The translations under genes were made by a program, and so were the position numbers. Positions 8,568-16,667 of a DNA stretch of 43,551 nt are shown in pieces (position 1 is the stretch's first letter; the number at the start of each line of letters is the position of its first letter). The notes beneath the pieces are model-generated. The model ran no database searches, had not been told where the DNA came from, and saw nothing but the letters and a program-made list of their open reading frames with translations. Source of the stretch: Planctomycetota bacterium (GTDB taxonomy: Bacteria; Planctomycetota; Planctomycetia; Pirellulales; Pirellulaceae); contig JAFLCP010000058.1 of assembly GCA_017303505.1 (NCBI GenBank), forward strand, positions 1-43,551, written 5' to 3'.

Positions 8568-9371
8568 TTACTTGTCGTCGGATGAATCGGACTCAGGTCG
8601 TTTGGGGCGAACAGCTTCACCGTCGCGACGATTTTGCTGTTGCAATCGGCCTGCTTCTCCACCACGTCCCATGCGTTCTCGCATACGTTGAGCGGCGACA
8701 TTCAATTCGCTCATATCAAGTGCGCCGTCGCCATTGGTGTCGATCATGGCAGTTCTTTCTTGCATTTGTGGCGGAATTTCTTCGCCTTCAAGTTTGCCGT
8801 CACCATTGGCGTCGCGTTGTTCGAACATGCGTTTCATCATTTCATCGTTCATCATGGGGCCTGGTGCACCGTTTGGGCCTCCAGCGAAACGTTGACCACC
8901 AGGACCGCTTGGCATTCCTTCAGGCATTTTGGGACGCAGTTCTTCCGCTGACAGTATTCCGTCTCCATCTTTATCCAGCGTTAACAGCGATTTCGAAGCG
9001 TTTTCAATTTCGGCGACCGATAAAGTTCCATCTTTGTCGGTGTCTAATGCAGCCATCACCGGAGGCATTGGCATCTGGCCGCCAAACATACCTTCACGCA
9101 TACCGGGACGTTCACCTTCTCCGCGACGATTGAGAAGTCCTGGTCGCTCTTGGCCAGGTCTTTCTTGAAAAGGCCGGTTACCGGTGGATCGAGGGCGATC
9201 GCCTTCTCGTTGTCCGGCGGCTGGCCGATCACCCTCGGCAGGTTTTCCGCCCTCTTCTTGTGCCGATACTTGGTTGGCAGAAACTACAATCGCTAGACCT
9301 GTTACAATCGCACAAGCATATTGAGACATTGTCTGGCGAAACTTCCATGATGTGATTTTGGTAACGGACAT
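8568..9371 (-). CDS. Exported EF-hand calcium-binding protein
   Basis: Four EF-hand loops are visible: DTDKDGTLSVAE, DKDGDGILSAEE, DANGDGKLEGEE and DTNGDGALDMSE, in two pairs. They follow a signal peptide that ends near VSAQ and a low-complexity region rich in Gly, Arg, Pro and Glu. The C-terminus is also charged and disordered. Calcium binding outside the cytoplasm is expected. The start is uncertain: ATG codons occur at 9383, 9371 and 9326. The GGGAG at 9384-9388 touches the 9383 ATG and is 12 nt from the 9371 ATG, so 9371 was chosen. The gene is first in a probable operon with the cytochrome-like and DUF1501 genes. Confidence 0.85.
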   Translation of the reverse strand: MSVTKITSWKFRQTMSQYACAIVTGLAIVVSANQVSAQEEGGKPAEGDRPAAGQREGDRPRSTGNRPFQERPGQERPGLLNRRGEGERPGMREGMFGGQMPMPPVMAALDTDKDGTLSVAEIENASKSLLTLDKDGDGILSAEELRPKMPEGMPSGPGGQRFAGGPNGAPGPMMNDEMMKRMFEQRDANGDGKLEGEEIPPQMQERTAMIDTNGDGALDMSELNVAAQRMRERMGRGGEAGRLQQQNRRDGEAVRPKRPESDSSDDK

Positions 9372-9404
9372 AGCGTTTTTCATCTCCCAGGATTCAAGCA
9401 CAAT

Positions 9405-9427
9405 GGTCCGACATATTTGTCTGGACC
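9405..9427. promoter_or_regulatory. Near-perfect dyad between EF-hand operon and sigma factor
   Basis: GGTCCGACA and TGTCTGGACC form a 9-bp stem with one bulged T around a TATT loop. The dyad sits 34 nt upstream of the EF-hand gene start used here and about 180 nt upstream of the divergent sigma factor start. This is a good position for an operator or a leader hairpin. No protein is known to bind it. Confidence 0.35.
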
Positions 9428-9605
9428 TTACGAAACTTACAATGGAACAAACGTGGTTGCTTGTTGGCTGGATAGAAATACCGATATTCCGACTTGGATA
9501 TCCACCACGTTTGAGAAATAATTCGTACAAATTTCGAAGCGACCACAAATACCAAGGTTTTTAAAGGTTCTTCTATAGTCCATGGCCCGAACGAGGGGGG
9601 CGGTA

Positions 9606-10295
9606 ATGCAGTCGAATTCTGCCTCAAATGGCCCGTCATCCAACGACCCCTTTCAACAGGTAGAGTCAGGTGAACGACTTGCGGCCGCTGAAATTGAAAC
9701 CCTGCAGCGGGAAGGGGCTAAGGCTTTGGCAGTGCTGTTCGATCGTTATCGAGGGCGTCTAGAGAAAATTGTGGAGTTCCGTATGGATGAGCGCATCAAG
9801 CGACGCATTGATCCAGCGGATGTTCTTCAAGAAGCCTATATAGAACTAGCTAGACGTTTGCCGGAATTTTTGAATCAGCCGAGTGTTTCCGTCTTTGTAT
9901 GGATGCGGCAAAAGACACTGCAGACGTTGATCGACTTGCATCGCGAACATTTTCGCAACAAACGCGATCCCAATAAAGAATTGCAACAGGCTCCGAACTG
10001 GAACAGTCATGAAACGGGCTTGTCAATCAACGCGTTTCTATCTGCCAGCATGACCAGTCCAAGTCAGCATCTTATTCGAGGCGAGGAAGTGCTGCGATTG
10101 CAGGCCGCGATTCAAAACTTGAATGAATTGGATCGTGAAGTGATCGCATTGAGACATTTTGAACAACTCACGAATCTACAGGTGGCGGAGGTGTTGAATT
10201 TATCACCCACGGCAGCCAGCAACCGATACATTCGTGCGATCTCGCGTTTGAGTGAGAACTTGACTGATTCTTCTGGTACTTTAGGAAAGAAGTAG
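9606..10295 (+). CDS. ECF-type sigma factor, planctomycete subfamily
   Basis: The 229-residue product is a sigma-70 family RNA polymerase sigma factor with only regions 2 and 4. Region 2 runs from about residue 38 (VLFDRYRGRLEK, then RRIDPADVLQEAY). Region 4 is near the C-terminus (LNELDREVIALRHFEQLTN, then VAEVLNLSPTAASNRY helix-turn-helix). The DPADVLQEAY block and the long region 2 are characteristic of the planctomycete ECF group (Sig-70_plancto1 type). The ATG at 9606 has a GAGGGGGG run 5 nt upstream and is preferred over the ATG at 9582. The kinase gene begins 3 nt after the stop, so phosphorylation may control the sigma factor or share its signal; no anti-sigma gene is seen. Confidence 0.9.
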   Translation: MQSNSASNGPSSNDPFQQVESGERLAAAEIETLQREGAKALAVLFDRYRGRLEKIVEFRMDERIKRRIDPADVLQEAYIELARRLPEFLNQPSVSVFVWMRQKTLQTLIDLHREHFRNKRDPNKELQQAPNWNSHETGLSINAFLSASMTSPSQHLIRGEEVLRLQAAIQNLNELDREVIALRHFEQLTNLQVAEVLNLSPTAASNRYIRAISRLSENLTDSSGTLGKK

Positions 10296-10298
10296 TCG

Positions 10299-13200
10299 AT
10301 GCAATCTGAATCTATCTCACCCATCGATCGACTCGTGGAAGAATATGCAGGTCTGTTGCGAGCAGGTAAAGAGATTACGATCGGCGAATTCGTGTCCGAG
10401 TACCCTGTCCATGCCGCGGAGTTGCGAAAGATATTGGTGGCCGTCGATATGGTCGAACGAGCTGCGCTGCAGTCCGTGGTCGCTAATGATTCTGTCTCAA
10501 GTGCGGGCTTTCGGCAATTTGAAAAGAACCTTCCCAAGAGCTTTGGCGACTTCGAAATCGTTCGCGAATTGGGACGCGGTGGAATGGGGATCGTGTATGT
10601 GGCCAAGCAGCGTTCGCTTAAGAGATTGGTCGCGCTTAAAGTGCTGCCAAGCTCTGGACCTCAGGCCATCAAAAATCGCCAACGATTTCGACGTGAAGCA
10701 GAGTCAGCGGCATCATTACATCATACGAATATTGTCCCCGTGTTTGGAATCGGTGAGCAGGATGGCATCTTATTCTATGCGATGCAACTTATCGATGGAG
10801 TCCCGCTGAATCATGTGCTGGATTCACTTTTGGGGAAAGAACGCGAAGAGAATGAGTCGTTAGCTGAGGCGGTTGGCGAATCGCAACATCTTGCGCCCGC
10901 ACAAGCCGCAGCTCAATTGTTCAAAAGCGATGCGCGACCTGTACAGGATGTTTTATATCAAACGATTTCTTCACCGGATGATAAAACGCAGCGTCAACAA
11001 CAGACGGTTGAGCTTCAGGGGACACCAGCCAACAATGCCGCACTAGCGGCAACGGTGACCCTAACGCAGGGAATGGTACCTGCGAAGAGCAGTGGTTCGT
11101 TGGAATTTGATGTACCCGTCAATAACGTGGTTGTGGACAAGAACGTGGAGGCTGATAGCCAAGTCCTTCACGAAGAGGGCCGATCGATCGCACTCAACGC
11201 GATATTTTTCCGCAATGTGGCGAAGATCATGGCGTCTGCCGCTAACGCCCTTCAATATGCCCATCAACAAGGGATTTTGCATCGAGATATCAAACCGGGA
11301 AATCTCTTATTGGACCGGGATGCCACACTTTGGATCACCGATTTTGGACTCGCACGCCCGACGGACATCACGAACGTAACTCAGACGGGTGAAATCGTTG
11401 GCACATTGCGATATATGGCGCCGGAACAATTCCAGGGACAAGCGGATCAACGTACCGATATCTATTCGCTTGGTTTGACATTGTTTGAACTGTTAGAGCT
11501 CAAGCCAGGTGTTGAGTTCCAGCACGGAAAACTCAAGTATTGCAACTCGACTGGCGATCATCTACAACCCAGTTTTAGCAAGCGATCAGCAGTGCCACGC
11601 GATCTACAAACGATTTGCCTTAAAGCTTGTGCTTACGATGCTGGCTTACGTTATCAGCAAGCGCGAGAACTGGAAGAAGACTTACGCCGATTTTTGGAAG
11701 ATCGCCCTATATTGGCAAGACGCAGCACACCCATAGAACGTTTTGTGCGTTGGTCAAAACGCAATCCAGCTCTCGCCGGATTGATGACGCTATCGACAGT
11801 TCTCTTGATCATGATCGTAATCCTACAAGCGATTTCAAATCAGGAAAAACAGGCGAATATCTCTAAGATCCAGGAGCAATACGATCGAGCTGAAGAGAAT
11901 GTGAAACTCAAATCGTTGGCCTTGGAAGATGCACGGCTCGCCAAGCAACGAGCGGAGAATAACTTGCAACTGGCGATGGAAGCTTTCGATCAGGTTGTTA
12001 CGAATGTCAGTTCGCGCGGACTGGCGATGAACTCTATCACCGAGCTGGATGGCGAAAATGAGTTGGTATCATTTGCGGATGCGGAGCTCAATTCGGCGGA
12101 TGTTCAATTGCTGGACACGCTCATTTCCTTCTTTGATCGGTTTGCGCAAGAAAATGGAACGAATCTCAAGCTCCAGGCAGCGATTGCGAGTCGGCGTGTT
12201 GGAGACATCCAATTTCATTTAGGCCGAATCGATGAAGCCGATAAGGCATATCGCAAGGCGATAGAGTTTTATGAAGCTGCTGAAGTGAGCGGGGATGACA
12301 TTACCAAAGACTTAGCGGTGGTCGAAGTTTACACGCAATTGGTACAAGTCAATGCGCGACAGGGGAATATGGCTGTGGCTATGGCCACACAACAAAAGGC
12401 ACGGCAGATTATCGAACGCAATCCAAAGCTCAAGAGCAGCGAACAAGGTCGATATGCGTTAGCTGTATTGTTGAATAACTTGGCATCGTTTGGATTGCGG
12501 GTTGGTACTGAAGTGAGGCCTCGCCCTCGTTTGCAACAGTTCTTCCCATTTCGACCAGGCGGAAATGTTGAGGGGGGACCGGGAAATGTTCCTCCTCCCG
12601 GGACTGCGGTCCGGATGAAACGCGAAGTTGACGCCAACCGTGAAGCCCGAAAAATCTTGACCGAACTGGTCGCTGAAAATCCAGAGACGGAAGCCTATCA
12701 AATCACGTTAGCTCAGAACTATCGCGATGAAATCCGTATTTCACGATTCCTGCGCGATCCAACGCAAGGCGAAAAAGCAATCGCTGAAGCGATCAAAATC
12801 TTGCAAAACCTCAAACGCAAGAATCCTGACTCATTATTGATTCAGTATCAACTGGCTGAGACATTGGGGACACCGGTAACAGGGCGTCCAATCGAATACC
12901 AACGACTGAATGAGGCTCTGGATATCTGTGATCGCTTAATTCAATCGCAACCCAATATTCCCGAATACCGCGCCTTAAGAGGTAGTCTGCTGGTGCGGCA
13001 AGCGGCAATGCGATTCGGAAATGGGAGAAAGGACGAAGCGGAAAAGATACTGTTGGAGGCCTTGGAATATCAAAAGTCGCTCGCGGACCAATTTCCGGAC
13101 GTTCTCATTTACCAAATCACCTATGCACAAAGCTTGCAGATGCATGCTCTGTATCTGGCAGAAAAAGGAGATTACAAACAAGCCTTGTCGAAGATGGAGC

Positions 13201-13322
13201 AGGCCATTGGTTCGCTGGAGAGATTTCGAAAGAAACGACCGCAACCTCTTATGTTGCAAAACATCGTTAATCGATTGATCGAGACTAGAAATTCGATGCA
13301 GTCGAACCAAAGTGAGCGTTGA
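10299..13322 (+). CDS. Transmembrane Ser/Thr protein kinase with TPR-like sensor domain
   Basis: The 1007-residue protein begins with about 80 residues typical of planctomycete kinases, followed by a Hanks-type kinase domain. It shows the glycine loop GRGGMGIVY (92-100), VALK lysine 114, HRDIKPGNLLL (328-338), DFG (348-350) and MAPEQ. An insertion of about 110 low-complexity residues (roughly 180-292) splits the hinge from the C-lobe. One membrane segment follows at about 491-512, then a coiled coil (515-560). The rest is an alpha-helical, TPR-like region of about 400 residues outside the cytoplasm, interrupted by a Gly/Pro-rich loop near 750-770. It is expected to sense an external signal. 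It starts 3 nt after the sigma factor stop and is almost certainly co-transcribed with it. Confidence 0.93.
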   Translation: MQSESISPIDRLVEEYAGLLRAGKEITIGEFVSEYPVHAAELRKILVAVDMVERAALQSVVANDSVSSAGFRQFEKNLPKSFGDFEIVRELGRGGMGIVYVAKQRSLKRLVALKVLPSSGPQAIKNRQRFRREAESAASLHHTNIVPVFGIGEQDGILFYAMQLIDGVPLNHVLDSLLGKEREENESLAEAVGESQHLAPAQAAAQLFKSDARPVQDVLYQTISSPDDKTQRQQQTVELQGTPANNAALAATVTLTQGMVPAKSSGSLEFDVPVNNVVVDKNVEADSQVLHEEGRSIALNAIFFRNVAKIMASAANALQYAHQQGILHRDIKPGNLLLDRDATLWITDFGLARPTDITNVTQTGEIVGTLRYMAPEQFQGQADQRTDIYSLGLTLFELLELKPGVEFQHGKLKYCNSTGDHLQPSFSKRSAVPRDLQTICLKACAYDAGLRYQQARELEEDLRRFLEDRPILARRSTPIERFVRWSKRNPALAGLMTLSTVLLIMIVILQAISNQEKQANISKIQEQYDRAEENVKLKSLALEDARLAKQRAENNLQLAMEAFDQVVTNVSSRGLAMNSITELDGENELVSFADAELNSADVQLLDTLISFFDRFAQENGTNLKLQAAIASRRVGDIQFHLGRIDEADKAYRKAIEFYEAAEVSGDDITKDLAVVEVYTQLVQVNARQGNMAVAMATQQKARQIIERNPKLKSSEQGRYALAVLLNNLASFGLRVGTEVRPRPRLQQFFPFRPGGNVEGGPGNVPPPGTAVRMKREVDANREARKILTELVAENPETEAYQITLAQNYRDEIRISRFLRDPTQGEKAIAEAIKILQNLKRKNPDSLLIQYQLAETLGTPVTGRPIEYQRLNEALDICDRLIQSQPNIPEYRALRGSLLVRQAAMRFGNGRKDEAEKILLEALEYQKSLADQFPDVLIYQITYAQSLQMHALYLAEKGDYKQALSKMEQAIGSLERFRKKRPQPLMLQNIVNRLIETRNSMQSNQSER

Positions 13323-13413
13323 GGTTAAGTACTAGAGTGGGCTTGGATTGTAGTTGGCTGTCGGTTAATTTGAGTCGTTCCCAAGCTAACGTTGTTTTTG
13401 GAGTGATCGTACC

Positions 13414-14376
13414 ATGGCCGGTGGTAGTCTATTAGCGTTGTTCGACGACATTGTCACCATTTTGGATGATGTCTCGACCATGAGCAAAGTGGCTTTGGAA
13501 AAAACTGCAGGGGTGGTGGGCGACGATTTAGCGTTAAATGCGAAGCAGATTATCGGCGTCAAGGTGAATCGAGAACTCCCCATCGTTTGGGCAGTCGCCA
13601 AAGGCTCATTGATCAATAAAGCGATTCTTGTTCCGGCTGCTTTGCTGATTAGTTATGCGACACCATGGTTGGTGATGCCGTTGTTGATGCTCGGGGGACT
13701 CTACCTCTGTTATGAAGGGGTGGAAAAATTGCTGCATAAGTGGTTTCATCCCAAAGACCACGCACACGATTCTAAACAAGAAAAGCTAGAGAACGTCGAA
13801 ACGGCTAATCCTGTCGCACAAGATGAACAATCCGAAAAGATCAAGATTCGTGGTGCGATTCGAACTGACTTCATTTTGTCAGCAGAGATTATTGTCATTG
13901 CTTTAGGAACTGTAGCGCATGTCAGTTTTGGAATGCGGGCGCTGGTGCTGTGCGCGATCGCCATTTTGATGACCGTAGGTGTTTACGGTTTAGTTGGCGC
14001 TATACTCAAGATTGACGACTTGGGAATTTGGATGCAGACTCGTTCAGGCGAGGGAAGCAGCGTACGGTTACAACATAAGATGGGACGGTTCCTAGTTGCC
14101 TTAGCCCCTTACCTCATGCGATTTTTGGCTGTGGCTGGCACCGTAGCGATGTTTTTAGTCGGTGGTGGGATTGTGGTTCACAGTATCGAGCCGATTCATC
14201 ATTGGCTTGAACATATACTCGAACCCGTCGCCCATCTTCAATATGTAGGTGGCGTCGCGCATTGGCTGGCCGAAGCGATTTTCAATTTGGCAGTGGGCGT
14301 TGGAGCTGGATTGGTAATCGTGCTGGTCGAGAAAGTTGTTCGTTCTGCACTGGCTGGTAAAAAAGCAGCGCATTAA
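13414..14376 (+). CDS. DUF808 (YedI-like) inner membrane protein
   Basis: This 320-residue protein matches the DUF808 family, named after E. coli YedI. The N-terminus MAGGSLLALFDDIVTILDDV, then KTAGVVGDDLALNA and the VNRELPIVWAVAKGS block are diagnostic. Several hydrophobic helices follow: about 68-95, 155-200, 228-255 and 290-312. A charged loop with many E, K and D residues sits at about 112-140. It is an integral inner membrane protein whose function is not known. GGAG lies 10 nt upstream of the ATG. It is probably expressed on its own, 91 bp after the kinase gene and convergent with the next gene. Confidence 0.93.
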   Translation: MAGGSLLALFDDIVTILDDVSTMSKVALEKTAGVVGDDLALNAKQIIGVKVNRELPIVWAVAKGSLINKAILVPAALLISYATPWLVMPLLMLGGLYLCYEGVEKLLHKWFHPKDHAHDSKQEKLENVETANPVAQDEQSEKIKIRGAIRTDFILSAEIIVIALGTVAHVSFGMRALVLCAIAILMTVGVYGLVGAILKIDDLGIWMQTRSGEGSSVRLQHKMGRFLVALAPYLMRFLAVAGTVAMFLVGGGIVVHSIEPIHHWLEHILEPVAHLQYVGGVAHWLAEAIFNLAVGVGAGLVIVLVEKVVRSALAGKKAAH

Positions 14377-14379
14377 AAA

Positions 14380-14409
14380 TGCGATTCGTCGGAAGACCAA
14401 CGAATCGCA
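14380..14409 (-). terminator. Rho-independent terminator
   Basis: TGCGATTCGT (14380-14389) and ACGAATCGCA (14400-14409) form a perfect 10-bp stem with a 10-nt loop. Read on the minus strand it is followed by TTTTT, so it ends transcription of the TIM-barrel gene at 14439. It begins 3 bp after the stop of the convergent DUF808 gene and may also protect that transcript. Confidence 0.85.
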
Positions 14410-14438
14410 ATAACATGTTCATTTAACAGGGCTGCGGA

Positions 14439-15404
14439 TTAACTTAAACCAAACGCCTTTTGCATTTGTTGTCGTACAAGTGTTAGACGCTCTAGTCCAC
14501 CACCCCCAACTTCGGCAGTGGTCCAACCGGTGAAGCCGATTTCCTCTAGTCCTTTGCGTACTTCATCCCATGGTACGTCATCTTCTTCCGATGTGATGTC
14601 GACAAACTTATTCTTCGCGCGGCTAAAACCCTTCACATCAAGTTTCACGGCGCGTCGACCAAATGCGTTTAACCAAGCTCGAGGTTGACCATACTTCCAA
14701 TGGTTGCCGATGTCGTAGTACATTCCAACCCAATTGCTATTGAAGCTATCGACAAACTTGATAAATCGATCCGCGGTTTGTTCAGGAGGTGCATCGTGGT
14801 CGTAATGCATCTTGTTCCAAACATTTTCGAACAAGATCATTTGGCCCAGCGAGGCAGCTAAGGGAAGCATCGCTTTAATTTGTTCAGCGGCTCGGGCTTC
14901 AATCTCAGCTTCTGGTCCGTCGTTTCCATGACCGATAACGATGAGAACTCCGCTGCCGCCTGCAGCATGAGACACGCGAAGGCAATGTTCGATGTTGGAC
15001 CGCCCCTTGAGTCGTTCTGCTTCATTGGGACTGGTCAAACGTTGGCCCCAATGCTCGTGGTTGATGGCGTTGTGCACAAAGACGCCAGACTCTTGCACGG
15101 CCTGACGCGCTTCGTCGACTGTGTAGGCACCCGCTTCATCGAAATCGACTCCATCAAAGCCTGCGGCTGCTGCAAGCTTCAGACGCTCGACTAACGTCAG
15201 GTCCTTATCTCCATCCTTCTTGGTGATCATTCCCAATTTGCATGAAAGTAAGATTCGCTTGCCGACAGGTGGGACTACGATTTTGGAGGTTTCAGATTTA
15301 ACTTCTTGTGCGCTGGCTTTGCCGGTGATTGTGGCCGCGGTGGCTGCAGCGGCACCTAAACCCAAGAAGTGACGACGACCTAAAAGTGAATCAGGCTGAG
15401 GCAT
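14439..15404 (-). CDS. Sugar phosphate isomerase/epimerase-like TIM barrel protein (Tat-exported)
   Basis: The 321-residue protein begins with a twin-arginine signal, GRRHFLGLG at about residue 9, with a hydrophobic stretch ending near ASAQ. The rest reads as an AP-endonuclease-2/xylose-isomerase-like TIM barrel, with FDGVDFDEAG, a mid-protein VIGHGNDGPEAE, ILFENVWN, GMYYDIGNHW and a terminal TGWTTAEVGGG. The E, D and H residues in these blocks are probable metal ligands. An upstream in-frame TTG at 15416 exists, but the ATG at 15404 has GGA 8 nt upstream and fits the signal peptide. Planctomycetes carry many such exported isomerase-like proteins. The substrate is unknown. Confidence 0.88.
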   Translation of the reverse strand: MPQPDSLLGRRHFLGLGAAAATAATITGKASAQEVKSETSKIVVPPVGKRILLSCKLGMITKKDGDKDLTLVERLKLAAAAGFDGVDFDEAGAYTVDEARQAVQESGVFVHNAINHEHWGQRLTSPNEAERLKGRSNIEHCLRVSHAAGGSGVLIVIGHGNDGPEAEIEARAAEQIKAMLPLAASLGQMILFENVWNKMHYDHDAPPEQTADRFIKFVDSFNSNWVGMYYDIGNHWKYGQPRAWLNAFGRRAVKLDVKGFSRAKNKFVDITSEEDDVPWDEVRKGLEEIGFTGWTTAEVGGGGLERLTLVRQQMQKAFGLS

Positions 15405-15485
15405 GAAAGTTTCCAAATGGAAATAGGAAGGTGAAGTGCTCTAGGCTAGCGGAAGGTCCGAACAACATCAGTATGACCGCTCTTA

Positions 15486-16616
15486 CTACAGACGCAAGAA
15501 TATTCTCTTTCGATACAGGATGGATGTACACAGCCAGCATGCTGCAACGAAGAGAACGGCCATGAGTAAGGATGCAAGTTTTGGGGGGAATGACAAGGAA
15601 ACCAAGCTGTCAAAAATCGTGCGTTTAAGCCCTGTTTCACCAATGGGTATCAGCGAATAAATGTCTCCACCGAAACTGGATAGGACATACGCAAAAATGG
15701 CATTGGTGCCGAAGACTAAGCTCCAGCGAATCCCCCGCTGTTCGCCACGCATATCGGTCCACCAATAGCAAACTCCTAAAAAATGTGCGGCACCTCCGGC
15801 GGCCAAAAACAAATAGGAGGGCGTCCAGAGTTGTTTATTGACCGGAATGGTCCAAGCTAGGGCAAAGCCGCACAGCAAAAAGATGTTGGCGACAATGAAA
15901 AGAGAAATCAGCTTCTGTTCCTTGGACTTGTTTTCGGCTCGCAATAAACAGCCTACTTCATATCCGAGAAACGTGGTCACTATCGAGGTTAGAGTACTCC
16001 ACACACCTTCAGGATCGAAGCCCTTCGCTGGCGATTCTTTCCAGACATGGCCCATCAATAATTGGTTATCGACCCACCAGCAAAAATTCCCGAGCGGCTC
16101 GAATACACCTGAACCATAGCCAGGTACTTTTACGAACAGCATTCCACCGAGATAGATCAGTATAAGCAGGCAAGCGACAAGTCGTTGTCCCCACCGAGGA
16201 AAAAGCAACACCATCGCGGCAACGATGGCATAGCAGATTGCGATTCGCTGCAAAACGCCTGGCCACCTAGCTTCAAGAACTACGGTAGGACGAGTCACGA
16301 CATCGGGAAACAAGCCAAGCGCGAAGCCAATGGCGAATAGCAGAGCTGAGCGAAAGAGTATTTTGGTCCATATCTTGAGGGGCTGGCCTTTACGTTTCTC
16401 CAGCGAGAACGGCATGGCCACGCCGACGATGAACAAGAAAAACGGAAATACCAAGTCGGTAGGTGTGCAGCCATGCCAGGGAGCATGCAGTAACGGAGCG
16501 TAAACATGGCTCCAGCTACCTGGATTGTTGACCAAAATCATAGCGGCCATCGTAATGCCTCGCATCACATCCAACGAAACAACCCGTTCCGAAGATGGTA
16601 TGGCTGAGGTTTGCAT
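15486..16616 (-). CDS. HGSNAT-like multi-spanning acyltransferase
   Basis: This 376-residue integral membrane protein belongs to the heparan-alpha-glucosaminide N-acetyltransferase-like family (DUF5009/DUF1624, NagX-like). The N-terminal block SLDVMRGITMAAMILVNNPG and PTDLVFPFFLFIVGVAMPFS is diagnostic, and about ten hydrophobic helices follow. Related proteins move an acetyl group across a membrane to an amino sugar; whether this one does so is inference. ATG at 16616 is used; a GTG precedes it directly. The gene sits 51 bp downstream of the SHD1 gene and 81 bp upstream of the TIM-barrel gene, so all three could be one transcript. Confidence 0.88.
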   Translation of the reverse strand: MQTSAIPSSERVVSLDVMRGITMAAMILVNNPGSWSHVYAPLLHAPWHGCTPTDLVFPFFLFIVGVAMPFSLEKRKGQPLKIWTKILFRSALLFAIGFALGLFPDVVTRPTVVLEARWPGVLQRIAICYAIVAAMVLLFPRWGQRLVACLLILIYLGGMLFVKVPGYGSGVFEPLGNFCWWVDNQLLMGHVWKESPAKGFDPEGVWSTLTSIVTTFLGYEVGCLLRAENKSKEQKLISLFIVANIFLLCGFALAWTIPVNKQLWTPSYLFLAAGGAAHFLGVCYWWTDMRGEQRGIRWSLVFGTNAIFAYVLSSFGGDIYSLIPIGETGLKRTIFDSLVSLSFPPKLASLLMAVLFVAACWLCTSILYRKRIFLRL

Positions 16617-16667
16617 CACGCTGGCCGTTCTATGTTAGGTCCGAATAGTAACTCACTGTTACAACCG

